Shown here: positions 26,498 through 38,968 of the stretch, piece after piece
Numbering within the stretch: position 1 is the first letter of the stretch
Layout: each line of letters starts with the position of its first letter
From: Piscinibacter sp047602365
GTDB taxonomy: Bacteria > Pseudomonadota > Gammaproteobacteria > Burkholderiales > Burkholderiaceae_C
Assembly (NCBI GenBank): GCA_047602365.1
Contig: JASGHM010000002.1
Location: forward strand, 62,001-126,000
Direction: 5' to 3'
DNA: 64,000 bases
The notes under the pieces: generated by a model
Seen by the model: the letters and a program-made list of their open reading frames with translations, nothing else
Told to the model about the DNA's origin: nothing
Databases searched by the model: none
Translations under genes and position numbers: made by a program

Positions 26498-29028
26498 ATG
26501 TTTTCTCGTGGTCTTCGTTGGAGCGCCGTGGTGGCGCTCGTCCTGGCTCTGGCGGCGTGCGGTGGTGGTTCAAGCGGCGGCAGCATCATCGGCGGCGACG
26601 GGCCGCAGCTGAGCGTGACGGTGAGCGGCTCCGGCACCGTCGGTGCCGCGGGCACCGACATCACCTGCAGCAGCGGCACCTGCAGCGGCAACGTGCCTTC
26701 GGGCACGGCGGTCACGCTGACCGCCACGGCCGCCTCGGGCTACCAGTTCGATGGCTGGGGTGGCGCCTGCAGCAGCAGCGGCACCAGCACCTCCTGCGCG
26801 CTGACGATCAGCGCAGACACCACGGTCACGGCGACCTTCTCGCAGGTGGCGGCCAACTCGAGCGCGCTGACGGTCTCCAAGGCGGGGTCGGGCACGGTCA
26901 CGTCCAGTCCGGCCGGCATCAATTGCGGCAGCGACTGCGGCGAGACCTACACCAACGGCACGACGGTGACGCTGACGGCCACGCCGGCCAGCGGCTACAC
27001 CTTCCAGGGCTGGAGCGGCCCCTGCACGGGACAAGGCACCTGCGTGGTGTCGATGTCGCAGGCCCGTGTGGTCTCGGCCACCTTCAGCGGCTCGGGCACC
27101 GGCGGTTCGGGTTGTTCGCTGACACGCGCCAGCGGCACCTCGCCGACCTATACCAGCACGCACCCGCGCATCCTGCTCAACCATGCGGCGACGAAGACGT
27201 GTCTTCAGACGCTGATGAACACGGGTGTCACTTCGGCCACGCGGTTCAAGAACAACGTCGTCGACCGGCAGATGTCGGAAGGCAATGTCTACGACTTCCA
27301 GCCCTGGTACGCGGCGCTGATGTACCAGGTGACCAATGACGCGCGCTACGCGACCTACGCGATCGAGCAGACCGACGCCTTCGTCGCCTCGGAGGAAGCG
27401 CTGATCAACGCCAACCAGCGGGCCACGGTTGCTGCCGACAGCTACCTCGAAGTCGGCCCGAAGATCGGCGGCCTCGCGCTGGTCTACGACTGGACCTACG
27501 ACCGCCTGACGCCGACCCAGCGCTCGCGCTGGATCGCCTACGCGAACCAGGCGGTGTGGAACGTCTGGAACCACACCCAGGCGAAGTGGGGCAACACCAC
27601 CTACGAGTGGAGCGGCTGGTCGGTCGACAACCCGTCGAACAACTACTACTACTCGTTCCTCAAGGCCACCATGCTGCTCGGCCTGGCGACGCGCGGCGAG
27701 AACTCGCAGGCGCAGGCCTGGATCGACAAGTTCCGCACCGAGAAGATCGAGAACCAGCTGATCCCGACCTTCAACCGCGACCTCGAGGGCGGCGGCTCGC
27801 GCGAGGGAACCGGCTACGGCGTGGCGATGAAGGGCCTGTGGATGCTCTACGACTGGTGGGAGCGTTCCACGGGCGAGCGCATCGCGACGCGCACCACCCA
27901 CACGCTGGCCTCGATCGCGCACATGATGCACAGCATCGTGCCGACGCTGGATCGCCTGGCACCGACCGGCGACCATGCCCGCGACGCCAGCGCCGCGCTG
28001 TTCGACTACCACCGCGAGTACCTGCTCGAGCTGATCGCGCTGTTCCCGCAGGAGCGCCTGTCCGGCGCGGCCAAGTCGCTGCTCGATGCGTCCAGCGTGC
28101 CGCAGATGACGCAGCAGTTCGAGTACCACATCGACTACCTGTACGAACCGCCGCAGCTCAGCGCGACGGCGCTGACCGACCTGTCGACCACCTACTACGG
28201 GCCGGGTACCGGCCAGCTGATGATGCGTTCGGCCTGGAACACCGGCGCGACCTTCTCCAACTTCATCTGCGGCCCGTACTCCGAGAGCCATGCGCACCAC
28301 GACCAGGGCAGCTTCGTGCTCTACCGCGGCGGCTGGCTGGCCTATGACGCCAACATCGACTCGTCGTCGGGCATCGAGCAGGGCGAGGAGATGCACAACC
28401 TGGTGCGCATCACCTCGGGCGGCAGCACGGTGCCGCAGCGCGAGGGCGCACCGAAGTGCAACCTGCTGGCACTGGCCGATAACGGCCCGAGTTCACCTAC
28501 GCAGTGGCCGATGTGACGCCGATCTACAACGGCAACGCCGCGGTCACCAAGGTGCAGCGCGAGTTCCTGTTCCTGCGCCCGAGCACCGTCGTCGTGTTCG
28601 ACCGTGTGATCACCGCCAGCGGGGCGAGCAAGATCTGGACGCTGAACACGCCGGGCACCGCGACGCAGAGCGGCAACGTGCTCAGCTACGTCAATGGCGC
28701 CAACCGACTCGACGTGCACCGCGTGGCACCGAGCGCGCTGAGCGCAGTGATCTCGGGCCGGCGCATCGAGGTGACCGACAGCGCCGCGGGGCAGTCGCTG
28801 TTCCTCAACGTGCTGGGCACCAACGGCTCGGTCAGCTCGGCGGTGGCCGCCAACGGCAGCGGCACGACCGGCACCACGGTCACGCTGGCCGATGGCCGCA
28901 CGGCCACCGTGCGCTTCTCCAACACCGGCACCGGCGGCACGCTGAGCCTGTCGGCCGGCGCCGGGCTGAGCGCCTACGACGCCGCGCTGCCGACCACGGT
29001 GACGGCACCGCCGCTGTTCGTCAACTGA
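26498..29028 (+). pseudogene. Heparinase II/III-type polysaccharide lyase lipoprotein, frameshifted
   Basis: Lipoprotein (LALAAC lipobox) with two InlB-like repeats (about residues 35–205, paired Cys), then an alpha/alpha-toroid lyase domain and a heparinase II/III-like beta-sandwich. Shared motifs with the paralogues at 32055 and 39830 include FQPWYAALM, NANQRATVA, GGGSREGTGYG, GDHARD and ESHAHHDQGSFV. The first frame stops at 28514–28516; the matching rest of the protein (EFTYAVADVTPIYNG to the end PPLFVN) continues in the next frame from 28489 to 29028. One missing base near 28487 explains this; repaired length is 843 residues. It may be a sequencing error or true decay. The start ATG 26498 follows GTGAGG. 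A terminator-like hairpin lies at 29065. Confidence 0.8.
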
Positions 29029-29064
29029 GGCGCGCGAATCCGCGGCACCGCAGCGCAGTGAACG

Positions 29065-29090
29065 ACGGCCCCGCGAGGGGCCGTTCTTCA
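29065..29090 (+). terminator. Terminator-like hairpin after the first lyase gene
   Basis: ACGGCCCC – GCGA – GGGGCCGT with a short pyrimidine tail (TCTTC), 37 bp after the lyase stop. The stem is strong, the T-tract poor. Confidence 0.6.
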
Positions 29091-29158
29091 TGGTGCGGCC
29101 GCGATAACGTTCGAACTTGTTACCGTGGCGACGAGCGCTCGCGATCTCCTCGCCCCCG

Positions 29159-29209
29159 GTTACAGGCTTGCGATGCCGTTACCGGCCCGAGCCTGTGCTC
29201 CCGTACCGT
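29159..29209 (+). promoter_or_regulatory. Three-block conserved upstream element, copy 1
   Basis: GTTACAGG (29159), GTTACCG (29178) and CCCGTACCGT (29200–29209). The same three blocks occur at 31934–31984 with identical offsets of 19 and 22 bp. A third GTTACCG lies at 29119. Two genes with the same N-terminal domain follow, so this is a good candidate shared operator or promoter. Confidence 0.55.
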
Positions 29210-29266
29210 GCCGGCCGACACAGCGACATCCACCGTCGCACGCTGACATCGAAAGGTACGTTGGGA

Positions 29267-31809
<2,543 letters not shown>

Positions 31810-31867
31810 TGTCCGTCAGGGTGCCGAAACAGTTCCGCTGCTTCGGTGCGTTGATGTAACAAGTATG

Positions 31868-31897
31868 AAGGGGCCGCGAAAGCGGCCCCTTTGCTTT
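31868..31897 (+). terminator. Rho-independent terminator after the RIFT-barrel gene
   Basis: AAGGGGCCGC – GAAA – GCGGCCCCTT, a perfect 10 bp stem with a GAAA loop and a T-rich tail, 59 bp past the stop codon. Confidence 0.9.
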
Positions 31898-31933
31898 GCA
31901 CAGCGGCGGCAGCGAGGGCGGGGGGATGGCTCT

Positions 31934-31984
31934 GTTACAGGTTGGCCCCCCCGTTACCGAGGGGGGTCTACGTCCCCGTACCGT
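31934..31984 (+). promoter_or_regulatory. Three-block conserved upstream element, copy 2
   Basis: GTTACAGG (31934), GTTACCG (31953) and CCCGTACCGT (31975–31984), the same order and spacing as the copy at 29159. Here the middle block sits in the loop of a C7/G6 inverted repeat (31946–31966). The start codon is 71 bp beyond the last block. Confidence 0.55.
31946..31966. promoter_or_regulatory. C7–N8–G6 inverted repeat
   Basis: CCCCCCC, centre GTTACCGA, GGGGGG. It overlaps the second block of the conserved upstream element, so the hairpin or operator and the GTTACCG box may be one site. Confidence 0.4.
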
Positions 31985-32054
31985 AGCAACCGATGAGCCC
32001 TGCAGGTGCTGCCGCCTTCTGTGCACACCGGGTACGACACAAGGAACGTTGGGA

Positions 32055-34781
32055 ATGAAACTCCGCATGAGCAAGACCGCCATCGTCGTGGCGCAAGCAC
32101 TGGCCACACTGACCTTGGCGGGTTGCGGCGGCGCCGACAACGCCTCTCAGGCCGACCAGCAGATCCTCGACGGCGCCGACATGGCGCAGGCCGAGCGGCT
32201 GCGCTGGCGCCAGCTGGACATCGTTGCGCCGTCGGTGGAGATCGACAGCCAGGCGGGCGATCCCAACGTCAGCACAACCATCGGTCTGGCCGGCAAGGCC
32301 TTCGACAACATGCGGCTGTACCGTGTGCGCTGGGTCAGCGACCGCGGCGGCAACGGCCTGGCCAAGCTGAGCGGCACCTACACCGCGGCGGACTGGTCGG
32401 TCAACGCGATCACGCTGCAGAGCGGCAAGAACACCATCACCGTGACGGCCGAAGACGGCGCCGGCAACCGGGCGACGACGACGACGACGGTGGAAGTGCC
32501 GGCTCCCGCACCTGCCCCGGCTCCTGCACCTGCTCCGGCTCCGGCGCCTGCCCCTGCCCCTGCCCCTGCCCCTGCCCCTGCCCCTGCCCCTGCCCCTGCC
32601 CCGGCGCCCGCACCTGCCCCGGCTCCCGCGCCTGCCCCAGCTCCCGCGCCTGCCCCGGCTCCTGCGCCTGCCCCGGCTCCTGCGCCTGCCCCGGCTCCCG
32701 CACCTGCTCCGGCTCCCGCACCTGCTCCGGCTCCTGCACCTGCTCCGGCTCCCGCACCTGCTCCGGCTCCCGCACCTGCTCCGGCTCCCGCACCTGCTCC
32801 GGCTCCCGCTCCCGCACCTGCTCCGGCTCCCGCACCTGCTCCGGCCCCCGCGCCGGTCGGCAACGCCGTGATCCAGCCGCTGGGCACGCCGCGCATCCTG
32901 ATCTCCGACGCTGCCACGTTGACCCGCTATCGCAGCCTGGTCAGCAGCAACGCGGCGTCCGCGACGCGCTTCAAGGCACTGGTGGACGCCGAGGTCGCCG
33001 GTTCGCGCGCCTATGACTTCCAGCCCTGGTACGCGGCGCTGATGGGCAAGATCACCGGCTCGGCCTCGTACTGCACCTTCGCGGTGTCGCGCACCGAATC
33101 CTTCGTCGCCTCCGAGGAAGCGCTGATCAACGCCAACCAGCGTGCCACCGTGGCCGGCGACAGCTACCTCGAAGTCGGTCCGATCATCGGCAACGTCGCG
33201 CTGGTCTACGACTGGTGCCGCGACTCGATGACCTCGACCCAGCGCACGCGCTGGATGAACTACGCCAACCAGGCGGTGTGGAACGTCTGGAACTACCAGC
33301 AGGCCAAGTGGGGCAGCACCACCTACACCTGGAGCGGCTGGTCGATCGACAACCCGGTCAACAACTACTACTACTCGTTCCTCGAGGCGACCATGCTGCT
33401 CGGCCTGGCCACCTACGGCGAGAACGCGCAGGCGCAGACCTGGATCGACAAGTTCCGCACCGCGAAGATCGCCAACCAGCTGGTGCCGACCTTCAACCGC
33501 GACCTGACCGGCGGCGGCTCGCGCGAAGGCACGGGCTACGGCACGGCGATGAAGAACCTGTGGCGCATCTACGACTGGTGGGAGAAGTCCACCGGCGAGC
33601 GCATCGCGTCGCTGACGCCGCACACGCTGTCGTCGATCACGCACCTGATGCACCAGATCACGCCGACGCTCGACCGCCTGGCCCCGACCGGCGACCATGC
33701 GCGCGACAGCACGGCGGCGCTGTTCGACTACCACCGCGACTACCTGCAGGTGCTGATGCGCCTGTACCCGACCGAGCGTCAGAGCGGCATCGCCAAGTCG
33801 CTGCTGGCTGCCTCGTCGGTGCCGCGCATGGCCAACAGCTTCATGTACTACAGCGACTTCCTGTACGACAGCGCCGACCTGACGGCCCGCCCGCTGACCG
33901 ACCTGTCGACTGCGTACTGGGGCAGCGGTACCGGCCAGTTCCCGATGCGCTCGTCGTGGGCACGTGATGCGGCCTTCGCCAACTTCATCTGCGGCCCGTA
34001 CTCGGAGAGCCACGCCCACCACGACCAGGGCAGCTTCGTCGTGTTCAAGGGCAACTGGCTGGCCTACGACTCGAACATCGCGTCGGCCTCGGGCATCGAG
34101 CAGGCCGAGAATCTGCACAACCTGGTGCGCGTCGAGCAGAACGGCACGGTGATCACGCAGCGTGAAGGCGCCCCGCAGTGCCAGATGCTGGCGCTGGCCG
34201 AGAACGCGAACTACGCCTACGGTGTGGCCCGCGTGACGCCGATCTACGACGGCAAGGCCGGCATCGTGAAGGTGGAGCGCGAGTTCCTGTTCCTGAAGCC
34301 GGGTACCTTCATCGTGTTCGACCGCGTGCAGACCAGCGGCACCGGCATGCGCCGCGTGTGGACGCTGAACACGCCGGTCACGCCGACGGTCAACGGCGAC
34401 AGCTTCAGCGTCGTCAACGGCGCCAACCGGCTCGACGTGACGCGGCTCTCGCCCTCGGGCCTGACCTCGCAGGTCAACGCCTGGTCCGGCTCGGGCATCG
34501 TCAGCTCCGGCGCGCGTGTCGACGTGGCCGACAGCAACGGCGACAGCTCGCTGTTCCTGCACGTGATGGGCACCGACGGCTCGGTGACCTCGAGCACCCG
34601 CTCTGACGCGACCGGCCAGACCGGCGCGCAGGTCACGATGTCCAACGGCCGCACGGCGACCGTGCGCTTCAGCAGCACCGGCACCGGTGGCACGCTGGAG
34701 ATCCGCGACTCGGGCGGCACGGTGCTGAGCAGCGGCGCGCTGCCGACCACCGTCACCGCACCGCCGCTGTTCGTCAACTGA
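32055..34781 (+). CDS. Heparinase II/III-type polysaccharide lyase lipoprotein with Ig-like domain and Pro-Ala linker
   Basis: 908 residues. The signal peptide ends in TLAGC, an Ig-like domain (about 45–145) nearly matches that of the gene at 29267, a Pro-Ala tract of 119 residues follows, and then comes an intact lyase module: alpha/alpha-toroid (FQPWYAALM, NANQRATVAGDSYLEVG, GGGSREGTGYG, PTGDHARDS) and a beta-sandwich with the ESHAHHDQGSFVVFKGNW block and a PPLFVN end. His and Tyr residues in these blocks are the likely catalytic set of alginate/heparin-type lyases. Probably surface-exposed, cleaving a uronic-acid-containing polymer, perhaps the EPS made here. ATG 32055 follows AAGGA at 10 bp. 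It ends 3 bp from a convergent gene. Confidence 0.85.
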   Translation: MKLRMSKTAIVVAQALATLTLAGCGGADNASQADQQILDGADMAQAERLRWRQLDIVAPSVEIDSQAGDPNVSTTIGLAGKAFDNMRLYRVRWVSDRGGNGLAKLSGTYTAADWSVNAITLQSGKNTITVTAEDGAGNRATTTTTVEVPAPAPAPAPAPAPAPAPAPAPAPAPAPAPAPAPAPAPAPAPAPAPAPAPAPAPAPAPAPAPAPAPAPAPAPAPAPAPAPAPAPAPAPAPAPAPAPAPAPAPAPAPAPAPAPAPAPAPAPVGNAVIQPLGTPRILISDAATLTRYRSLVSSNAASATRFKALVDAEVAGSRAYDFQPWYAALMGKITGSASYCTFAVSRTESFVASEEALINANQRATVAGDSYLEVGPIIGNVALVYDWCRDSMTSTQRTRWMNYANQAVWNVWNYQQAKWGSTTYTWSGWSIDNPVNNYYYSFLEATMLLGLATYGENAQAQTWIDKFRTAKIANQLVPTFNRDLTGGGSREGTGYGTAMKNLWRIYDWWEKSTGERIASLTPHTLSSITHLMHQITPTLDRLAPTGDHARDSTAALFDYHRDYLQVLMRLYPTERQSGIAKSLLAASSVPRMANSFMYYSDFLYDSADLTARPLTDLSTAYWGSGTGQFPMRSSWARDAAFANFICGPYSESHAHHDQGSFVVFKGNWLAYDSNIASASGIEQAENLHNLVRVEQNGTVITQREGAPQCQMLALAENANYAYGVARVTPIYDGKAGIVKVEREFLFLKPGTFIVFDRVQTSGTGMRRVWTLNTPVTPTVNGDSFSVVNGANRLDVTRLSPSGLTSQVNAWSGSGIVSSGARVDVADSNGDSSLFLHVMGTDGSVTSSTRSDATGQTGAQVTMSNGRTATVRFSSTGTGGTLEIRDSGGTVLSSGALPTTVTAPPLFVN
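32499..32855 (+). repeat. Pro-Ala linker tract of the second lipoprotein
   Basis: 357 bp encoding 119 alternating Pro and Ala residues, in frame. Hexamers are mostly GCTCCG, GCACCT and GCCCCT types, a different mixture from the tract at 29723, so the two did not arise by one recent copy. Confidence 0.9.
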
Positions 34782-34784
34782 CGA

Positions 34785-35981
34785 TCAACCGGCTGCCACG
34801 GCCCTGGCCGCGCCATCGTGCGCGGCCAGCATCATTTTGAAGCTGTGGTGTTCGGGGCCGATCTCGCGCAGCACCGAGGCGTCGACCACCCGCACCGGGA
34901 AGCCGGTCTCGCCGACGCCGCTGCGCGCCAGCGCTTCGGTGTCGACCGAGTGGTGCAGGTGGATGCCGGGAATGCTCAGCTCGGGCCGCTGCGACGGCCG
35001 CATGCCGGGGAAGGGCGCCTGCGCGCGGGCGGCGTCGGTGGCGGCTCGGATCGCCGCCTCGTCGGCCTGCAGCTGCGTGCCGTCGCCGGCCAGTGTGTAG
35101 GCGTCGCGCACCAGCACCTGCGCGTAGATGCTGTGCCGCGGCGCCCGCGGGAACAGCCCGAAGCGGTTGAAGAAGGCCTCGGCGAGCAGGCCCGGCGACA
35201 TGCGCCGGCTGATCTTCGCGATCGCGCTGCCGGTGGGCAGGCCGAACACGGCACGCTGCTCGATGCCGTGGTCCAGCGTGCGGAAGGCGAAACGTGCCGG
35301 CCGCAGCGTGTACAGCGCGTCCGCGTCGCTGCCGTGCCAGGCCTGGAAGAACGCGCCTCCCGGCGTGCGCTCGATGCGCGGCGCCACGAGGCCGTCGGCC
35401 TGGCCGATGTAGCAGGCGACATGGTCGGAGACCTTGCCGCGGGCAATGCCAGAGCCCAGCGAACGTTCGAGCAGCGGCGGCGTGTGCAGCGCACCGGCCG
35501 CCACCCACAACCGCCGGGCGCGGTGGCTGCCGCTGGCGCTGCGCACCTCGACACCCCCCGCATCGGCTCGGAAGTCCTGCGCCAGCTCGGGCGCCAGCAC
35601 GAGCCGCTCGCCGCGTTGCTGCTGCAGGCGCGCGAACTCGGCGCGCGGGCGGATCGGCCGCCAGGGCACGAACAGCCACGGCCGGCCGAGCCGGCCCTGC
35701 ACGTCGCCGCGCGGGTAGAAGTGGCGGAACAGCGCGGCGAAGCCGGCGTCGTCGCCGGCGCCGAAGTTGTTGCGCCAGCCGGTCGGGATGACGCCGTGCC
35801 AGTCGTTGCCCAACCCACCTTCGCCGAGGTAGGCGCTGGGCACGGTGGCGCGCGCGTCATAGTGGCTGAAACGGCCCTCGCGCGGCCCGGCCAGCACCAG
35901 CACGCGCGGGCTGCGCGCCAGGCCGATCACGGTGCCCAGCGCGGCGAGCCCGGAGCCGATCACGATGTCGTCGAAATCCAC
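34785..35981 (-). CDS. GMC-like FAD-dependent oxidoreductase
   Basis: 398 residues from a GTG start. The N-terminal FAD-binding motif is IVIGSGLAALGTVIGLA, and a C-terminal block near LHHSVDTEALARSGV...VRVVDASVLREIGPEHHSFKMMLAAHDGAA matches the GMC oxidoreductase end, including the HH pair. The typical GMC length is 500–600, so it is a short form. Substrate may be a sugar or alcohol group of the EPS precursor. An inverted repeat, CTGGCCGCGC / GCGCGGCCAG (34804–34829), inside its end may terminate the convergent lyase gene. Last gene of a minus-strand set (39775 to 34785); it overlaps the preceding gene by 22 bp. Confidence 0.75.
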   Translation of the reverse strand: MDFDDIVIGSGLAALGTVIGLARSPRVLVLAGPREGRFSHYDARATVPSAYLGEGGLGNDWHGVIPTGWRNNFGAGDDAGFAALFRHFYPRGDVQGRLGRPWLFVPWRPIRPRAEFARLQQQRGERLVLAPELAQDFRADAGGVEVRSASGSHRARRLWVAAGALHTPPLLERSLGSGIARGKVSDHVACYIGQADGLVAPRIERTPGGAFFQAWHGSDADALYTLRPARFAFRTLDHGIEQRAVFGLPTGSAIAKISRRMSPGLLAEAFFNRFGLFPRAPRHSIYAQVLVRDAYTLAGDGTQLQADEAAIRAATDAARAQAPFPGMRPSQRPELSIPGIHLHHSVDTEALARSGVGETGFPVRVVDASVLREIGPEHHSFKMMLAAHDGAARAVAAG

Positions 35982-36638
35982 AGGCGGTTGCTCAGGAAGG
36001 TGTAGCCGTACCAGCGCATGCCCAGCAGCTTGAGCAGCAGGTCGAGCGGGCGCAGCAGGCAGGGACGGGCCCCGGCAGCATCGAGCGCGGCGCCGTAGGC
36101 GCGTGCCAGCGCACGTTCGAAGCCGCTGCCGAACGGCCGGCGTTCGATGCCGAACAGTCGCTTGCGCCGGCCGCCGTCGTCGGGCCAGTCCGGCGCACGC
36201 ATGAAGGCGGCCAGCATGGCGTAGGACGTCGCAACGTTGTCGCCGGCCGGTAGTTCGGCCGGAGTCACCGTGCATCAGGCCGATGGTCAGCACCTTCGCG
36301 TTGGCCAGCGCCAGGGCTTCGTCCTCGGCCTGCTGCTTGACGCGCGGGTACTCGTAGCAGCGTGTGCGCTGCGCGACGATGGTCGACGACGACGAGACGT
36401 AGGCGATCTCGGTGACGCCGGCATCGCGCAGCCGCGCCAGCATCGCGCTGTTCTCGGCGGGAGCGCGCGAATACGACAGCACCCAGACGCGGTCGCCCGG
36501 CGTGAACGCGAAGCCGGCCAGGTCGTGATGGCCGATGGCGACGAACCCGCGCCCGGCCAGCGCCGGCTCGGTGACGAGCCGGCGCCACACGCTCGAGCTG
36601 CGGCCGAGCACGACCTCGCGTGTCACGGCAGCGTTCAT
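35960..36638 (-). pseudogene. NAD-dependent epimerase/dehydratase-like (SDR) protein, frameshifted
   Basis: SDR-type fragment: an N-terminal segment MNAAVTREVVLGRSSSVWR and the catalytic-type stretch VSSSSTIVAQ followed by YPRVK (Ser, Tyr-x3-Lys) run to LTIGLMHG, then the frame breaks. The rest (VTPAELPAGDNVATSYAML to the stop at 35960) is in the neighbouring frame. One extra base near 36269 accounts for it; the repaired protein is 225 residues, short for an SDR. The classical GxxGxxG motif is missing. It is coupled by ATGA overlap to the aldo/keto reductase gene before it. A tailoring role for an EPS sugar is inferred from context only. Confidence 0.6.
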
Positions 36639-37582
36639 GCGAGGCGCAGCATCGACTTGGCGCGCCGCCACAGGCGCTGCGCGGGCGAGGCGCTGCCGAG
36701 CCCGAGGCGCCGCTGCAACTGCGCGGTGCGCTGCAACGCCTCGGCCGACAGCGCCGGGGCCACGCCGCCGAGGTTGGCCTCGACCTGACCACGGTCCTTG
36801 CAGCTGAGGATCAGCGTTGACACCTCGGCAAAGTTCAGCGGGTAGGCGATCGCCGCGGCCAGCGGCGAGCCTGCCTCGGCAGCGAGAAAGCGGAAGGCGG
36901 CAGCCTGTTCCGCAAGCTGGCGGATGCGCTGCGCATCCCACTCTCCACGCTGGTCGCCGGCGGCGCTGAAACGTGATGCGGCGTCGTAGCGGCCGGTCAG
37001 GAAGCCGCCACGCAGCGCCGAGCGTGCGATCACCCCGACACCGGCTTCGCGCAGCCGCACCCGGCGTTCTGCCAGCGGGGCGGGGTCGAGCAGGCTGACC
37101 GGCATCTGCAGCACGTCGATGCCGCCGCGGGCGAGCACATGGTCGATGTCGCCGGCACTGCGCAGCGACACGCCGGCGAAGCGGATCTTGCCGGCGCGCT
37201 TGAGCGCGTCGAGCTCGTCGTACAGCGCCTCGTCCTTGCCGCGCGGCGCCCAGTGGATCTGGTACAGATCGATGCGGTCGGTGCCCAGCCGCTGCAACTG
37301 CTCGTCGACCAGCGCCGTCATGCCCTGCGGCTGGCCAGAGTACTTGCTGGCAACGATCCAGCGCTCGCGTCGCCCGGGCAGGAAACGGCCGAGCAGCGCT
37401 TCTGACTCGCCGTACACCGCGGCGGTGTCGACGAAGTTGCAGCCGAGTTCCTCGGCACGCGCCAGCGCGTCGAGCGCCACCTCGGGCGCGACGGCGCCCC
37501 AACTGCTGCCGCCGATCGCCCAGGCGCCGAAGCCTCGTTCGGACACGCTCAGGCCGGTGCGGCCCAGGGGGCGCTTGCCCAT
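36635..37582 (-). CDS. Aldo/keto reductase
   Basis: 315-residue TIM-barrel oxidoreductase. Typical AKR sequence: MGKRPLGRTGLSVSERGFG, FVDTAAVYGESEALLG with catalytic Asp and Tyr, IVASKYS (Lys position), DRIDLYQIHW. It reduces an aldehyde or keto sugar with NADPH; the exact substrate is unknown. Located between an adenylate-forming ligase and an SDR-like gene, so it may reduce an activated acyl or keto intermediate. The ATG at 37582 was chosen over a further upstream frame that is shadow of the ligase gene. Confidence 0.85.
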   Translation of the reverse strand: MGKRPLGRTGLSVSERGFGAWAIGGSSWGAVAPEVALDALARAEELGCNFVDTAAVYGESEALLGRFLPGRRERWIVASKYSGQPQGMTALVDEQLQRLGTDRIDLYQIHWAPRGKDEALYDELDALKRAGKIRFAGVSLRSAGDIDHVLARGGIDVLQMPVSLLDPAPLAERRVRLREAGVGVIARSALRGGFLTGRYDAASRFSAAGDQRGEWDAQRIRQLAEQAAAFRFLAAEAGSPLAAAIAYPLNFAEVSTLILSCKDRGQVEANLGGVAPALSAEALQRTAQLQRRLGLGSASPAQRLWRRAKSMLRLA

Positions 37583-37593
37583 GACAGCGCCTG

Positions 37594-38955
37594 TCACCGC
37601 GCCATCGCGGCGTTGGCCAGCGAGATCGTCAGCCGCCGCTTGCCCGACGCGGTGGTCGGGATGCTCTCGACCTCGGCGATGTCGACGCGCATCGTCGGCC
37701 CGGCCTTGGCCTGCACCTTGGCGGTCAGCTTGTCGCGGCGCTCCTGCGTCCAGGGTTCGGGCACGACGAGGCGGAACTGCACGCAGTCGGGCGCCGTCTG
37801 CACCACCTGCCACTGGCGCACGTCGGGCCAGTCGAGCATGACGTAGACGAAGTACTCGCCCGGCACGTGGCGGCCGTCGGTGGTCAGGATGCTGTCGAGC
37901 ACGCGGCCGTCGACCGAGGCGAGCAGCGGCAGGCCGCGGCCGCAGCCGCACGGCGCCGTCGCATAGGTGGCGCGGTCGCCGTTCAGGTAGCGCACCATCG
38001 GCATGCCGAAGTTGTGCAGGTCGGTGATCGCGACGTCGCCGGACTGACCCGGCGCCACCGGCTGGCCGCCGTCGTCGATCGTCTCGAGCACGAGATGGTC
38101 GGCGTTGACGTGCAGGCCGCCGTGACGCTCGCACTCCGAGGCCATCAGCATCACCTCGCGCGAGCCGTAGGTGTTGAAGGCCGGGCAGCCGAAAGCCTTC
38201 TCGATGTCGCGGCGCTCCGGCTCGTACAGCGCCTCGGCGCCGGTCAGCACGCCGCGCAGGCCGCTCATCGTGCGCCCGGTGGCGAGCATGCGCCGCGCCA
38301 CCACGACCACCGGTGCGACGTAGCCGACCACCGCCTGCGGCCGGTAGGCGATCAACTCGTCGATCAGCGGGTCGACGTTCTGCTCGGTCAGCGAGAAGGC
38401 GTCGAAGAAGCGGCGGTTGAAGGCGCCGTGGTACAGCTTGTCCTTGAAGCCGCCCCAGCCGCCCTTGCGCATGCCGGTGCCCCACAGGTAGCCGGTGCGC
38501 GTGCCCAGGCTGGCGCCGCCCCAGCCGTAGCCGCGCCACATCACCGCGGTGCGGCGTGCGTACACGTCCATCGTGTACTCGAAGCGGAACGGCTCGCCGG
38601 TCGAGCCGCCGGTGGTCTTGCTCAGCGTGCGGCCGCGCCAGTCGGCAGCGATCATGTCGGCGTAGTTCGCGCTGATCTGTGCCTTGGTCAGCAGCGGATA
38701 GCGCGCCAGCTCGCTGGCATGGCCCAGCGCCGCCGGCTCGAGGCCGTGCGCGCGCCAGTGGCGCTGCAGGAACGGCACCTGTGCCCAGCAGTGGGCCAGC
38801 AGCGCGTTGAGCTTGCGCAGCTGCAGCGCGTCCAGCGCGGCGCGGTCGAACCACTGGCTGCGCTCGTACTCGGCGACGGCCGAAGCCGTGCCGCGGCGCT
38901 TGACGAGCGTTTCGTAGGCGGGGAAGAGGGCGTGCCTGAAGAGGGTTTCGTACAC
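37594..38955 (-). CDS. PaaK/CapK-like adenylate-forming ligase
   Basis: 453 residues, phenylacetate-CoA ligase-like family often found in capsule and EPS loci (CapK-type). The ATP loop appears as TTGGSTGEPFRF, a later acidic block as TYGSREVM, and the C-terminal SGKRRLTI lysine region is intact. It probably activates a carboxylic acid for transfer to a carrier or sugar, but the acid is not predictable. GTG start at 38955, 13 bp after the methyltransferase stop; the open frame extends upstream without family sequence. Confidence 0.8.
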   Translation of the reverse strand: MYETLFRHALFPAYETLVKRRGTASAVAEYERSQWFDRAALDALQLRKLNALLAHCWAQVPFLQRHWRAHGLEPAALGHASELARYPLLTKAQISANYADMIAADWRGRTLSKTTGGSTGEPFRFEYTMDVYARRTAVMWRGYGWGGASLGTRTGYLWGTGMRKGGWGGFKDKLYHGAFNRRFFDAFSLTEQNVDPLIDELIAYRPQAVVGYVAPVVVVARRMLATGRTMSGLRGVLTGAEALYEPERRDIEKAFGCPAFNTYGSREVMLMASECERHGGLHVNADHLVLETIDDGGQPVAPGQSGDVAITDLHNFGMPMVRYLNGDRATYATAPCGCGRGLPLLASVDGRVLDSILTTDGRHVPGEYFVYVMLDWPDVRQWQVVQTAPDCVQFRLVVPEPWTQERRDKLTAKVQAKAGPTMRVDIAEVESIPTTASGKRRLTISLANAAMAR

Positions 38956-38968
38956 GGGGCAATGAGTC

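Noticed and set aside
31968..34562. Antisense open frame opposite the second lyase gene
   Set aside because: Repeats of Arg-Ser-Gly come from the complement of the Pro-Ala tract; not a protein family.
34804..34829. Dedicated terminator for the lyase gene at 32055
   Set aside because: The 10 bp inverted repeat lies inside the coding end of the convergent GMC gene and has only a weak T run (CATCATTTT); it may act as one but cannot be called as such.
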